A stretch of DNA of 64,000 bases from Actinacidiphila acididurans (GTDB taxonomy: Bacteria > Actinomycetota > Actinomycetes > Streptomycetales > Streptomycetaceae): positions 1-64,000 of the forward strand of contig NZ_JADKYB010000026.1 in NCBI RefSeq assembly GCF_016918855.1, read 5' to 3'. The translations under genes and the position numbers were made by a program. The notes beneath the pieces were generated by a model. It was not told the origin of the DNA. It ran no database searches and saw nothing but the letters and a program-made list of their open reading frames with translations. Of this stretch, positions 31,883 to 40,506 are shown piece after piece. Every line of letters starts with the position of its first letter. Positions within the stretch are counted from its first letter, which is position 1.

Positions 31883-32296
31883 GTGAGCAGCGTGGCGACC
31901 GCCAAGGATGTGACCGAGCCCATACCGTCGTGGGACCCGTACACGCGCGGCTGCCCGTCGCGCGACCTGCTGGACCAGATCGGCAGCAAATGGGCGGTGC
32001 TCGTGCTGGGCGAACTCGGCAGGCACGGGGCGTGCCGGTTCACCCAGCTGCGGCACCGGCTGGCGGGTGTGAGCGAGAAGATGCTCACCCAGACACTGCG
32101 CACCCTCGAACGCGACGGGCTGGTCCGGCGGACCGTGTTTCCCGAGGTGCCGCCGCGCGTGGAGTACGAGCTGACCGCGCTCGGCCAGACACTGCGGGAC
32201 CCCCTGAGGGCGCTCACCGAGTGGTCGGTGCAGCACATCGGGGAAGTCGTCGCCGCCCGCGAGGAGTACGACGTCCGCGCCGAGGGCGCCGGCTGA
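31883..32296 (+). CDS. HxlR-family redox-type regulator (QorR-like)
   Basis: A 137-residue HxlR protein: GCPSRDLLDQIGSKWAVLVL (about 23-42) with a single conserved Cys24, then RFTQLRHRLAGVSEKMLTQT and LRTLERDGLVRR for the recognition helix, and the wing VEYELTALGQTL. In QorR the equivalent Cys senses oxidants and thiol-reactive compounds. GTG 31883 is the start; an ATG is absent. Paired with the divergent quinone reductase. The short acidic tail after about 125 is variable. Confidence 0.88.
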   Translation: MSSVATAKDVTEPIPSWDPYTRGCPSRDLLDQIGSKWAVLVLGELGRHGACRFTQLRHRLAGVSEKMLTQTLRTLERDGLVRRTVFPEVPPRVEYELTALGQTLRDPLRALTEWSVQHIGEVVAAREEYDVRAEGAG

Positions 32297-32379
32297 GCCA
32301 CTGGCCTGGACTCGTGAGACGTGCGGCGGGATCCCCGCGGCGGGCGTAATTGCCTTGAGAGTTGCGGGCGTCGACCGGG

Positions 32380-33711
32380 ATGATCGGCCGCATGTTCGCA
32401 CGCAGGAACCGCCGTCCGAAGTCCGCTGAGTCGCTGAAGGCGTGGGAGTGCCTGGACGACGGTGATCTTCCGGGTGCGGCACGGCAGTTGCGGGCCGGTG
32501 GCGAGGACACGCCGGCCGGCGATGTGGCGCTGGTCGTCGAGCGTGCCGCCGAGATGGCCGGCTTCGACGATCTCAAGGCGGCAGCCGGGGCGTTGGCCGG
32601 CAACCCCACCGACGCCGAGGCGCTTTACCGCTTCGCCTACGCCTGCGTCGAGCGCGGTCTGTCCTTCGTCGCGGTGCCGCCGCTGCGGGAGGTGCTGCGG
32701 CAGCACCCGGGCGCGCTCGGGCCGCTGCGGGAGTTGGTGTCGGCCTACGAACGCGAGGGGCGGCATCGGGAAGCCGTCGACGCGCTGCTGGCGCACGAGA
32801 GCGGGCTCGTGGACTGGCCCGACCGCTATCTGCTGGTCTTCAATGCGCTCATGGCGGGCGACCTGCCGCTGGCGCGCAGCCGGCACGCCGGGCTCACCGA
32901 CCCGACGGACCCGATGTGGCTGCCGGTGCAGGCCAGGCAGCGGCGGATGCTGGAGCGGGCGGCGAGCGCCGAACGGACCAGCCCGCTGGACGGCACCGAC
33001 CTGCGGGGATGGAGTTACGTGGCGGGCGGCACGGTGCTGGGCACGCTGTCCCCGTACGGCTTCGCCGCCGGCATGACCGGCAGGTACGCGTGGCTCCAGG
33101 ACACCCACGAGCAGTGCCTGCAGGGCCTGCTGCGGCTGCGGGCCGCGGTGGAGGCCGCTGGGCTGCGTCCGCGGTCGGTGTCGCTGCTGCCGGACCGGGG
33201 CAGCCGGATCCTCGGCCTGGCGGCCGCCGGGATTTTCGGCCTGCCGGCCGAGCCCTTCGCCCCCGGCCGCGAGGACACCGTCGTGATCGCGTACGACCTG
33301 AACGCGCTGGCCGGAACGGACGAGGGACCGGCTCTGCTCGGGCAGCTCCTCGAGCGGGCGCCGGGCCAGGTGCTGCACGAGCACGCGAGCTGCTGGACCG
33401 ACACCCCGGTGGTCACACCGGACAGTGTCTGCCTGTTCCAGCAGTCGGTGGTCGCACCCTGGGAGGGGAGGCTGCGCCAGGCGACGGAGGGAGGCGTGGA
33501 GAAGACCGCGCCCGACCAGCGCCCGCCCGCCGAGATCGCCGCCGACATCATCGCCGCCGACCCCACGCCCGACGAGGGCGACGGCGATACCCCGGCCGAC
33601 CCGGACGAAGCCTTCGGTGCCTTCGTCGCCGCGGTTCGCACCACCTGGCTGCAGGGCCCGCGCGACCGCGTGCATGCCCCGAGTGCGGTGCGCAGCTCGC
33701 GTTTCGCCTGA
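32380..33711 (+). CDS. TPR-like hypothetical protein
   Basis: A 443-residue soluble protein. Residues 20-180 look like helical TPR repeats (ALYRFAYACVERGLSFVAVP, LRELVSAYEREGRHREAVDA). Residues 195-350 form a mixed domain (SYVAGGTVLGTLSPYGFAAG; LQGLLRLRAAVEAAGLRPRS). The C-terminal 80 residues are acidic and Pro-rich. Similar proteins are conserved in streptomycetes without a known role. ATG 32380 or 32392 could be used; neither has a strong ribosome binding site. Lies between the HxlR gene and a convergent PLP enzyme gene. Confidence 0.65.
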   Translation: MIGRMFARRNRRPKSAESLKAWECLDDGDLPGAARQLRAGGEDTPAGDVALVVERAAEMAGFDDLKAAAGALAGNPTDAEALYRFAYACVERGLSFVAVPPLREVLRQHPGALGPLRELVSAYEREGRHREAVDALLAHESGLVDWPDRYLLVFNALMAGDLPLARSRHAGLTDPTDPMWLPVQARQRRMLERAASAERTSPLDGTDLRGWSYVAGGTVLGTLSPYGFAAGMTGRYAWLQDTHEQCLQGLLRLRAAVEAAGLRPRSVSLLPDRGSRILGLAAAGIFGLPAEPFAPGREDTVVIAYDLNALAGTDEGPALLGQLLERAPGQVLHEHASCWTDTPVVTPDSVCLFQQSVVAPWEGRLRQATEGGVEKTAPDQRPPAEIAADIIAADPTPDEGDGDTPADPDEAFGAFVAAVRTTWLQGPRDRVHAPSAVRSSRFA

Positions 33712-33771
33712 GCGGCAGGGCACTCGGGCGCGCCCGGACGTGCAAGGCCGGGAGGCAGCGCCAGGCGCTGG

Positions 33772-34752
33772 TCAGGGCCCGTGGACGGGGGACGTACCGA
33801 CCCAGCGGTGATAGGCGTCCATGTCGACGTTGCCGCCGCACACGATGGTGAGGACGTGCCGGCCGGCGAAGCGGTCGCGGTCTTCGAGGATCGCCGCTAT
33901 GCCGAGTGCGGCCGAGGGTTCGACGACGAGGCCGGCGTGGTCGAGGAGTATCCGCATGGCGGCGGTGATCGACGTCTCCTGGACCAGGACGGCATCGTCG
34001 GCGGTCAAGAGGAGGTCGTCCAGGACGGCCGGGATGGGAAACCGGCCGGCGACGCCGTCGGCGATGGTGTCGGCCGAGTCGGTGGTGACGACGCGCCGCC
34101 GGTGCCACGAGTGCGTCATCGCCGGTGCGCCCAGCGGCTGGACGCAGATCACCTCGACATCGGGGGCCAGTTCCTTCAGGACATGGCCCACACCGGTGGC
34201 CAGCGCCCCGCCGCCGAGAGCTATCAGGACGGCGTCGAACGACGGCGCGGCGTCGACCAGTTCCAGGCCGATGGTCGCCGCGCCCTCGCAGGTCTCGATG
34301 TCCAGGCTGTCCTCGAGCAGCCGGATGCCGTCGTGCCGCGCGATGGCCGCCGCGCGCTCGCGGGCCGACTCGTGGTCGCCGTCCACCAGTTCCAGCCTGG
34401 CGTCCAGCGCGCGGATACGGTCGAGCTTGACCGCGGGCGCGAAGCGGGACGCCACGACAGTGACGTCGAGCCCCCGACGGCGACCGGACCAGGCCAGCGC
34501 CTGACCGAGGTTGCCCGCGCTGGCGCACACCACGGCACGTGAACCGCTGCCGGCGAGCAGGCTCGCGACGACCTCGGTGCCGCGGCCCTTGAAACTGCGA
34601 ACCGGGTTCGCCGTCTCCAGCTTGATGCTCACCGCGCACCCGAGCCGGGGCTCCAGCGCCTCGCAGCGGTAGAGCGGAGTGTCGAGGAAAACCGGGTCGA
34701 TCACCCGGCGAGCCGCCCGGATCCGGGCCGTGTCCAGGCGCGTCTGCGGCAT
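33772..34752 (-). CDS. PLP-dependent threonine dehydratase-like enzyme
   Basis: A 326-residue fold-type II PLP enzyme. Lys55 in VRSFKGRGTE is the cofactor lysine; ASAGNLGQALAW (about 77-88) corresponds to the SxGN substrate loop; GGGALATG (about 179-186) holds the phosphate. No C-terminal ACT domain, so it resembles the short catabolic serine/threonine dehydratases or racemases. The reaction would be deamination to a 2-oxo acid. ATG 34752 (MPQTRL) chosen over an upstream GTG/ATG within Arg-rich sequence. Convergent with the TPR-like gene, 60 bp away. Confidence 0.85.
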   Translation of the reverse strand: MPQTRLDTARIRAARRVIDPVFLDTPLYRCEALEPRLGCAVSIKLETANPVRSFKGRGTEVVASLLAGSGSRAVVCASAGNLGQALAWSGRRRGLDVTVVASRFAPAVKLDRIRALDARLELVDGDHESARERAAAIARHDGIRLLEDSLDIETCEGAATIGLELVDAAPSFDAVLIALGGGALATGVGHVLKELAPDVEVICVQPLGAPAMTHSWHRRRVVTTDSADTIADGVAGRFPIPAVLDDLLLTADDAVLVQETSITAAMRILLDHAGLVVEPSAALGIAAILEDRDRFAGRHVLTIVCGGNVDMDAYHRWVGTSPVHGP

Positions 34753-35133
34753 GGCACAGCAGCGTAGCCGCGACGGCCGCGTCACCGTACGGGAGCGTCA
34801 ACTTCGCGGTGGCCGATTCACCCTGAGCAAGGATGAGCGCACCGGGTTCGACGGGGATTTTCGGCCACGACGGAGGTGGGGGGAATGACGGGAGAGGCGT
34901 ATGCGGCGGGAGCGGCGTGCGCGCGGCGGGACGGGGACGGCGTGACGAGGGGCCGCCAGGGGCGGAATCCGTAAACCCGTCGCGGGGAGGCTGGCCGGAC
35001 CCGTACGCACGTCACTTTACGTGACATCACGGATGCGTTGCGCTACTCGGTGTTACGGCTCCGCCACGGCACGCACGCCGCGTGACCGGTCGGCGGTGCC
35101 TTCCAGCAGCACCGATTCGAGGGGGAATCAACC
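34753..35133. other. 381-bp spacer with a small inverted repeat
   Basis: No gene is supported. The spacer holds the promoters of the divergent PLP enzyme and DUF11 genes. A small inverted repeat, GTCAC-TTTAC-GTGAC (35011-35025), lies 109 bp before the DUF11 start and is AT-richer than its surroundings; it could be part of a promoter or operator. Confidence 0.4.
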
Positions 35134-36543
35134 ATGGCCACACCTGCTCCGCTCCGGGTCGCCCTGGCCAACGGCAGCTTCGAACAGCCCGACGTGACGA
35201 ATGTGGAGATCCTGCCGGACGCCTCGCAGACGCAGGCAGCCAAGCGGGTCCCGGGCTGGCTCACCACCGCCTCCGACCACATGATCGAGCTGTGGCATTC
35301 CGGCTTCAACGGTGTGCCGGCGGCCGACGGCGTCCAGTTCGCCGAGCTCAACGCGTACCAGGTCTCCACGCTCTACCAGGACCTGCCGACCACTCCTGGG
35401 ACGAAGCTCTACTGGCGGCTGTACCACCGCGGCCGCCAGGGGGACGACACCATGGCGCTGGACATCGGCGCGCCGGGCTCCGCTGTAGAGCAGCGGCGCT
35501 TCACCGACGGCAACACCGCCTGGGGTTACTACACCGGCACCTACACCGTCCCGGCGGGCCAGACGCTGACGCGTTTCGCCTTCCGTTCCGTCTCCGCCGC
35601 GGGCGGCAACCCCAGCGTCGGCAACTTCCTGGACGGCATCTTCTTCGGCACCGCCCCCTATGTGGTGCTCGACAAGACCGCCGTCCCCGCCGGGCCGCTG
35701 GAGGTGGGCGACGTCGTCACGTACCGCGTCACCGCCAGGAACGAGGGCGGCGGCGCGGCCGAGAACCTCGTCCTGACCGACGCCGTGCCGGACGGTACGA
35801 CGTATCTGCCCGGCTCTCTGCGCATCGTCGACGGCCCGAACACCGGGACCAAGAGTGACGCGCAGGGCGACGACCAAGCGTACTACGACCCCGCGGCCGA
35901 CAGTGTCGTCTTCCACCTCGGCGACGGCGCTTCCGGCGTGCAGGGCGGCAGCCTGACCAGCACCGAATCCCTGCCGGCCGGAACCACGGTGGAGTACCGG
36001 GTCACCATCGACCGGGCCAGCGGCGGCAAGCAGATCAGCAACACCGCGACCGCCTCCTACGAGAACCACCTCGGCGACACGCCCGAGCCGCTGACGTCCA
36101 CCTCCAACGAGCAGGTCACACAGGTCAAGCCGGCCGCGGACCTGACGGTGACGAAGGCGGCCGACGCGACCACCGTCACCGTCGGCCAGACCGTGACGTA
36201 CCGCGTCACCGTCCGCAACTCCGGCCCGAACCAGGCCACCGGAGTCACCGTCACCGACCAGCTCCCGGACGGCCTCGCCTTCCTGTCCGCCGACGGCACG
36301 TCCGGCAGCTACGACCCGGCCACCGGGCAGTGGACCGTGGGCGACCTGGCCGAGGGTGCCACCGCCACCCTCGTACTGCGGGCCAAGGCCACCACGGCCG
36401 GCCCGATCAGCAACACCGCCACCGCCACCGGCAACGAAAAGGATCCCGACACCACCGACAACTCCGATACCGTCACCGTCTGCGTCGCGCCGGCCCCTTC
36501 CTGCTGCGACCCCTGCGCCACCCGGCAACCTGCCTGTTCCTGA
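35134..36543 (+). CDS. DUF11 repeat protein (isopeptide-type repeats), no signal peptide
   Basis: A 469-residue protein. Residues 1-165 are a beta-sandwich, carbohydrate-binding-like domain (ALANGSFEQPDV; WHSGFNGVPAADGVQFAELN). Two DUF11 repeats follow: about 172-310 (VGDVVTYRVTARNEGGGAAE; LTDAVPDGTTYLPGS) and 330-450 (VGQTVTYRVTVRNSGPNQAT; ISNTATATGNEKDPDTTDNS). The C-terminus is a short Cys-rich tail, APSCCDPCATRQPACS. DUF11 repeats are usually on the cell surface, but no Sec or Tat signal is visible at ATG 35134, which has a strong GAGGGGGA site. Export by another route, or an intracellular role, must be assumed. Confidence 0.8.
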   Translation: MATPAPLRVALANGSFEQPDVTNVEILPDASQTQAAKRVPGWLTTASDHMIELWHSGFNGVPAADGVQFAELNAYQVSTLYQDLPTTPGTKLYWRLYHRGRQGDDTMALDIGAPGSAVEQRRFTDGNTAWGYYTGTYTVPAGQTLTRFAFRSVSAAGGNPSVGNFLDGIFFGTAPYVVLDKTAVPAGPLEVGDVVTYRVTARNEGGGAAENLVLTDAVPDGTTYLPGSLRIVDGPNTGTKSDAQGDDQAYYDPAADSVVFHLGDGASGVQGGSLTSTESLPAGTTVEYRVTIDRASGGKQISNTATASYENHLGDTPEPLTSTSNEQVTQVKPAADLTVTKAADATTVTVGQTVTYRVTVRNSGPNQATGVTVTDQLPDGLAFLSADGTSGSYDPATGQWTVGDLAEGATATLVLRAKATTAGPISNTATATGNEKDPDTTDNSDTVTVCVAPAPSCCDPCATRQPACS

Positions 36544-36579
36544 CCATCCACCGATCCCGGGCCCGCCGGGCGCCCCTGT

Positions 36580-36945
36580 TCAGGAGGGGCGGTCGGCCCG
36601 GCCCGGGGCCTGGGGCAGGGCGGTCGCCCGGATGCCGTTGAGCAGGGCCCGGGTGGTCCAGGCCGTCCGCTCCCGCGGTGAGCCGGAGACCAGGGTGGCG
36701 GCCAGCGCCGCGACGTGGGGATGGGTGTCGGCAGGCGCTTCGCGCAGGGCCCGGGTCAGGGCGTCCCACTCCCCCTGCTCGTCCCCGGACTGCTGCCGAC
36801 CGGCGTGCTCGGCCGCGCCGGCGGTGGCGTGCTGGAGCAGCGGGTCGATGCCCCAGGCGGCCTGGCCGGCGGGGAAACCGCCCTCGTCGAGCAGGGCGAG
36901 CAGCGTCTCGACCAGGCGCAGGTAGTTCGGGCCGCTGGGGCCCAC
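36580..36945 (-). pseudogene. TetR regulator, C-terminal fragment (N-terminal HTH deleted)
   Basis: The frame codes for GPSGPNYLRLVETLLALLDE and the rest of the ligand-binding domain of a TetR protein of the TetR_C tetracycline-like type (about 120 residues). The N-terminal HTH is absent. At about 36945 the sequence switches abruptly into the end of a transporter on the opposite strand. So the regulator is a remnant and cannot bind DNA. GC3 stays coding-like up to the junction, which suggests a recent event. Confidence 0.7.
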
Positions 36946-36946
36946 C

Positions 36947-37081
36947 GTCTACTTCCACTCCGGTGCCCCTGCCCACGCGATGACCGTCAGCCTCGTCACC
37001 GTGCTGGCCGTCACCGCCCTGTGCCTGCCCGCCGTCCGCCTCCTCCCCCGCCGCGCCCCCACGGAGCACCACGACCACTGA
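36947..37081 (+). pseudogene. MFS transporter, C-terminal fragment
   Basis: The 44 codons before TGA 37079-37081 read as the last transmembrane helix and tail of an MFS permease: HAMTVSLVTVLAVTALCLPA then VRLLPRRAPTEHHDH. There is no start codon in a suitable place and no ribosome binding site. Together with the tetR fragment it marks the two ends of a divergent regulator/efflux pair whose middle has been deleted. Confidence 0.65.
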
Positions 37082-37296
37082 CCGGCGCCGGCAGCACGTC
37101 AAACACCACCGGAGGGTGACGTCGTGTGTGGTGGGGGTGGTGTGGAGGCGCTGGGCAACGGGCGAGCGCTTCTCGAGCCGTCTGTGGGCGGCCGCATCGA
37201 ATGGCTACCGTCTGTAATTGAGTGATGGCGCACAGGAATGGCGTGGAACGGAGTCGTTCCCCGGGTGCGCCGTCGAGGACGGGAGGAACAGAGAGC

Positions 37297-37860
37297 ATGA
37301 AGACGTCCAAGCGGTGGGCCGTGGTCCTGGGGACGGCCGTGCTGGGGGCCGGTGCGATGGCGGGGTCCCTCGGGCAGGCGGCCGCCAGCGGTTCCGGCGG
37401 CGCGGCCCCGCGGGCCATCGTGGCGCAGCAGTTCACCCTGCGGCTGGCCGGCAATGCCGGTCAGGTCGCCAACGTGCAGGGGGCATCCACCCAGGACGGT
37501 GCTCCGGTCATCCAGTACCCGTGGTCCGGCACGACCAATGAGCGCTGGGAAGCGGACTCGGCCCTGGGCGGCTACTACCGGTTCAAGGCCGTGCACAGCG
37601 GCAAGTGCCTCAACGTCAGCGGGGGCGGCACCGCCAGCGACACCCCGGTCATCCAGTACACCTGCGGCAGCGCCGACAACGAGCTGTGGAAGTTCGTGCC
37701 CAAGGGCATCGGCTACCAGATCGTCGCCAAGTCCAGCGGCAAGTGCCTCAACGTCAGGGGAGGGGTGGGCGTGGGCAACAGCCTCATCCAGTACGACTGC
37801 ACCACGCAGGGCGCCCCCAACGACGTATGGCTGCCCGTCTGGGAACCCAACACCCTCTGA
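37297..37860 (+). CDS. Secreted ricin-type beta-trefoil lectin
   Basis: A 187-residue exported protein. Signal peptide about 1-31 (MKTSKRWAVVLGTAVLGAGA, cleavage after GQAAA). The mature part is one CBM13/ricin B trefoil with three repeats: QYPWSGTTNERWEADS, QYTCGSADNELWKF and QYDCTTQGAPNDVWLP, each ending in a Q-x-W-like element, and two SGKCLNV motifs. It likely binds galactose- or xylose-type sugars, with no catalytic domain. ATG 37297 has GGGAGGA upstream. Neighbours are a HAF-repeat protein and a cellulose-binding hydrolase. Confidence 0.88.
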   Translation: MKTSKRWAVVLGTAVLGAGAMAGSLGQAAASGSGGAAPRAIVAQQFTLRLAGNAGQVANVQGASTQDGAPVIQYPWSGTTNERWEADSALGGYYRFKAVHSGKCLNVSGGGTASDTPVIQYTCGSADNELWKFVPKGIGYQIVAKSSGKCLNVRGGVGVGNSLIQYDCTTQGAPNDVWLPVWEPNTL

Positions 37861-37907
37861 ATCCCGTGGCCGTGCCCCCGCACCCGCGGGTGAGGGGGCA
37901 CGGCCGG

Positions 37908-39152
37908 TCAGCGGACCGTCCAGATGACCGCGTGGCGTTCGTCCGCGGTGTCGGCGTAGCCGAGGACGTCGCCCCGGTCGGTGAGCCAGGCGGCCGAGGT
38001 CGACACGTAACCGCCGCCGGGCGGGTCGATGGCGATCGGTTCGCCGTCGCGCCACAGGAAGGCGCGCCGGGTCCCGTCGGGAACGTCCGAGGTGCCCGCC
38101 ACCTGGCCGAGGTTGTTGACGGCGAGCGGCTCGGCGCCCGGACCGCCGAGGGTGCCCAGGTCGAGGACGGCGCCGCCGGACCACAGGAAGGGGTGCTTGT
38201 CGATGCCGTCGTGGTAGTACCAGCCGGCCACGTGCCCGAGGTCGCTCAGCGGACGCGGCACCTCCTGGATGCTCGAGGAGCCGTCCGTGGGCCCGAGGAC
38301 GGCGGTCACGGTGTCCGCCGTGGACGTGAAGAAGTAGACGTGGTGCTCGCCGAAACTGTCGCGGCCGAGCACCACTTGGTCGGCGGCGTTGAGGGCGCCG
38401 GATCCCAGGTCGTAGTCGCCGGCGAGCCGGTTGAGGTTGGTGGCCGTCTCCCCCTTCCGCCACAGGAAGGCGCCCGTGGACGGGTAGCCCTCGGTGCCGC
38501 CGTATCGCATGAGCACCGTGCCGCGGTCGTTGAACCCCAGCACGTGGTTGCCGGGGTGGTCGCCCGGCGCCGGGTCGATGGAGACCGCCTGGCCGCCGTC
38601 GGAGAAGTACGGCGTGGCCAGCGGGCCCTCGGCGCCCATGGTGTCCCAGCCGAAGCCCACGATCCGGCCGGCGCCGTTCACTGCGGTGGCGTTCGCGTTC
38701 GTCCGCCCGAAGCTCACCTCGCGCGGAGCCGCGTCGTACCGGTCCCAGACCAGGGCGTGCTGCGTCCCGGTGCCGTCGTCGTACGAACCGGCGAGTTGGC
38801 CGCTGTCGTTGATCCAGACGGCGCCGTCGAGCACGCTGTACGGTCGCGCCGCCGGCGGCAGCGGCGGGACGACGAGCCGGTCCCCGGTCCACACGATCGT
38901 CCCCTCGCGGGACTCGCCGGCGTCGGTGATGGTGCCGGCGCCGAGGATCGCGCCGTACCGGTTCGCGGCGACGATCCGGTTCATCGTGACGGATCCGTCC
39001 GCGGTGGCCAGCCGGATCGTACGGACCCGGTGGCTCCTGCCGCCTGGGCCGGCCGTGTCCGCCGCGGTCGCCGTGGTGACCGGTCCGGCCAGGGCGCCGG
39101 CCGCGCCCAGCAGTGCCCCGGCGACGAGGCTGCGCCTGCTCAGCCGGCTCAC
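37908..39152 (-). CDS. Secreted HAF-repeat beta-propeller-like protein
   Basis: A 414-residue exported protein. A twin-Arg signal (SRRSLVAGALLGAAGALAG) suggests Tat export. The mature protein has repeated units with AFLW or HALVW endings (GTQHALVWDRY; TGAFLWRKGE; KHPFLWSGGA; RRAFLWRDGE) and NNLGQVAGTS, NAADQVVLG or NDRGTVLM elements, the HAF (probable extracellular repeat) pattern. Biological role unknown. GTG 39152 overlaps the stop of the SGNH hydrolase (39149) by 4 bp, so the two are translationally coupled and share the CebR-type box. Confidence 0.8.
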   Translation of the reverse strand: MSRLSRRSLVAGALLGAAGALAGPVTTATAADTAGPGGRSHRVRTIRLATADGSVTMNRIVAANRYGAILGAGTITDAGESREGTIVWTGDRLVVPPLPPAARPYSVLDGAVWINDSGQLAGSYDDGTGTQHALVWDRYDAAPREVSFGRTNANATAVNGAGRIVGFGWDTMGAEGPLATPYFSDGGQAVSIDPAPGDHPGNHVLGFNDRGTVLMRYGGTEGYPSTGAFLWRKGETATNLNRLAGDYDLGSGALNAADQVVLGRDSFGEHHVYFFTSTADTVTAVLGPTDGSSSIQEVPRPLSDLGHVAGWYYHDGIDKHPFLWSGGAVLDLGTLGGPGAEPLAVNNLGQVAGTSDVPDGTRRAFLWRDGEPIAIDPPGGGYVSTSAAWLTDRGDVLGYADTADERHAVIWTVR

Positions 39153-40366
39153 GACGGGCCGGCCGTGCAGGTGAGCGTCGCCGTGGGGCTCGTCGTGGGG
39201 CTCGTCGTGGTGGCCGAGGTGGTGGCGAGGAATCCGAACGTGGTGCTCGCGCCCGGGGCGAGGGTGCCGTTCCAGGAGGCGTTGCGTACGGTCGCGGTGC
39301 CGTCGGCGGCGGTGCTCAGGGTGCCGTTCCAGACCTGGGTGAGCCGCGCGCCGTTGCCGGGGGCCACGGTGACGCTCCATTGGGCGGTCGGCGAGGTGGC
39401 GGTGCTGGTCACCGTCACGGATCCCTGGTAGCCGCCCTGCCAGACGTTCGTGGCGGTGAACGAGGCGGTGCAGCCGCTGCTGCCGGTGCCGCCCGTGGTC
39501 GTACCGCCGGTGCCGGTCGTACCGGAAGTCGTACCGCCGGTGGTCGTACCGGACGTGGAGCCGCCGGTCGTCGTACCGCCGGTCGTGGAGCCGGCGGACG
39601 TGCCGCCCGTCGTGGCGCCGGTGCCGGTGAGCGCGGCCGACAGGGGGGTGAACCAGCGGCCGGCCATCTTCGCGTTGCCGGAGTCGTTGGGGTGGACGCC
39701 GTCGGCGGTGTCCGTGGCGTCGTTGAAGCCGGTCCACTGGTCGACGACGGTCACCGGGGACTGCGCGGTGCTGATCGACTGCGCCCACGCCGGGATCTGC
39801 TGGTTGAGGGCGACCACGCGCTGCGCGCAGTCCGCGCAGTTGCTCGGGTTCATCGGGATGAGCTGCGCGACGAGGATCTTCATCGCGGGGTTGCCGGCCC
39901 TCATCTGTCCCACCAGCGTGCTGTACGCGGCCAGGATCCGGGTCGGGGCGAGGTTGTTCCACACGTCGTTGGTCCCGAAGTGCATGATCACGACGTCGGG
40001 GGTGGTGGCGGCGAGCCAGCCCGGCAGCAGGTTCTGGTCGGCGACGTTGGTGACCAGGTAGCCGCCGTGCCCTTCGTTGTCCCCGTCGTACGGCACCGCG
40101 CAGCCCTGCGGGGGCAGCGTCCCCACGAAGTCGATGTTCGTGAAGCCGGCGTTCTGCAACTGGTTCCACAGCAGGGCCCGCCAGCAGCCCGGCGATCCGG
40201 TGATGGAGTCGCCGAGCGGCATGATCCGCACCGGCGCCGAGCCGGCCGCAGTCGTCGTGGCCGCGGCCGGACGCGCCCCGTGCACGGCGAACAGCGCGGC
40301 GGCCAGGGCCAGCAGGACGACGAGCGAACGTAACAAGGGCCGGGCCGAGCGTTGATTGACGGGCAT
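39149..40366 (-). CDS. Secreted SGNH/GDSL hydrolase with C-terminal cellulose-binding module (CBM2)
   Basis: A 405-residue exported enzyme. Signal peptide about 1-36. The SGNH blocks are complete: G-D53-S54-I (nucleophile Ser54), G-G (about 101), GTND (131-134) and D222-G-V-H225. A long Thr/Gly/Ser linker (about 248-300) joins a CBM2 module (from Cys at about 302: NVWQGGYQG; GARLTQVWNGTL; ASWNGTLAPG), with the conserved Trp residues for binding cellulose. It is likely a carbohydrate esterase acting on plant polysaccharide. ATG 40366. A perfect TGGGAGCGCTCCCA lies 30 bp upstream, so expression should depend on cellobiose. First gene of a two-gene unit. Confidence 0.9.
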   Translation of the reverse strand: MPVNQRSARPLLRSLVVLLALAAALFAVHGARPAAATTTAAGSAPVRIMPLGDSITGSPGCWRALLWNQLQNAGFTNIDFVGTLPPQGCAVPYDGDNEGHGGYLVTNVADQNLLPGWLAATTPDVVIMHFGTNDVWNNLAPTRILAAYSTLVGQMRAGNPAMKILVAQLIPMNPSNCADCAQRVVALNQQIPAWAQSISTAQSPVTVVDQWTGFNDATDTADGVHPNDSGNAKMAGRWFTPLSAALTGTGATTGGTSAGSTTGGTTTGGSTSGTTTGGTTSGTTGTGGTTTGGTGSSGCTASFTATNVWQGGYQGSVTVTSTATSPTAQWSVTVAPGNGARLTQVWNGTLSTAADGTATVRNASWNGTLAPGASTTFGFLATTSATTTSPTTSPTATLTCTAGPS

Positions 40367-40395
40367 GGTGCGGGTCCTTCCTGTGGGGGGATGAG

Positions 40396-40409
40396 TGGGA
40401 GCGCTCCCA
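40396..40409. promoter_or_regulatory. CebR-type operator
   Basis: TGGGAGCGCTCCCA is a perfect 14-bp palindrome and identical to the published CebR consensus of streptomycetes, the repressor of cellulose/cellobiose genes. It is 30 bp upstream of the SGNH hydrolase start, the typical location. Sequence match seen; regulation inferred. Confidence 0.85.
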
Positions 40410-40506
40410 TGCAACGGGCCCCCCATCTATCGCACCCCTTCCGCTCCTCGTCAACCCACCCCGTCGGCACGTCCCGTGACGCCGTTTCGGGTGCCGAAAG
40501 CACCCG

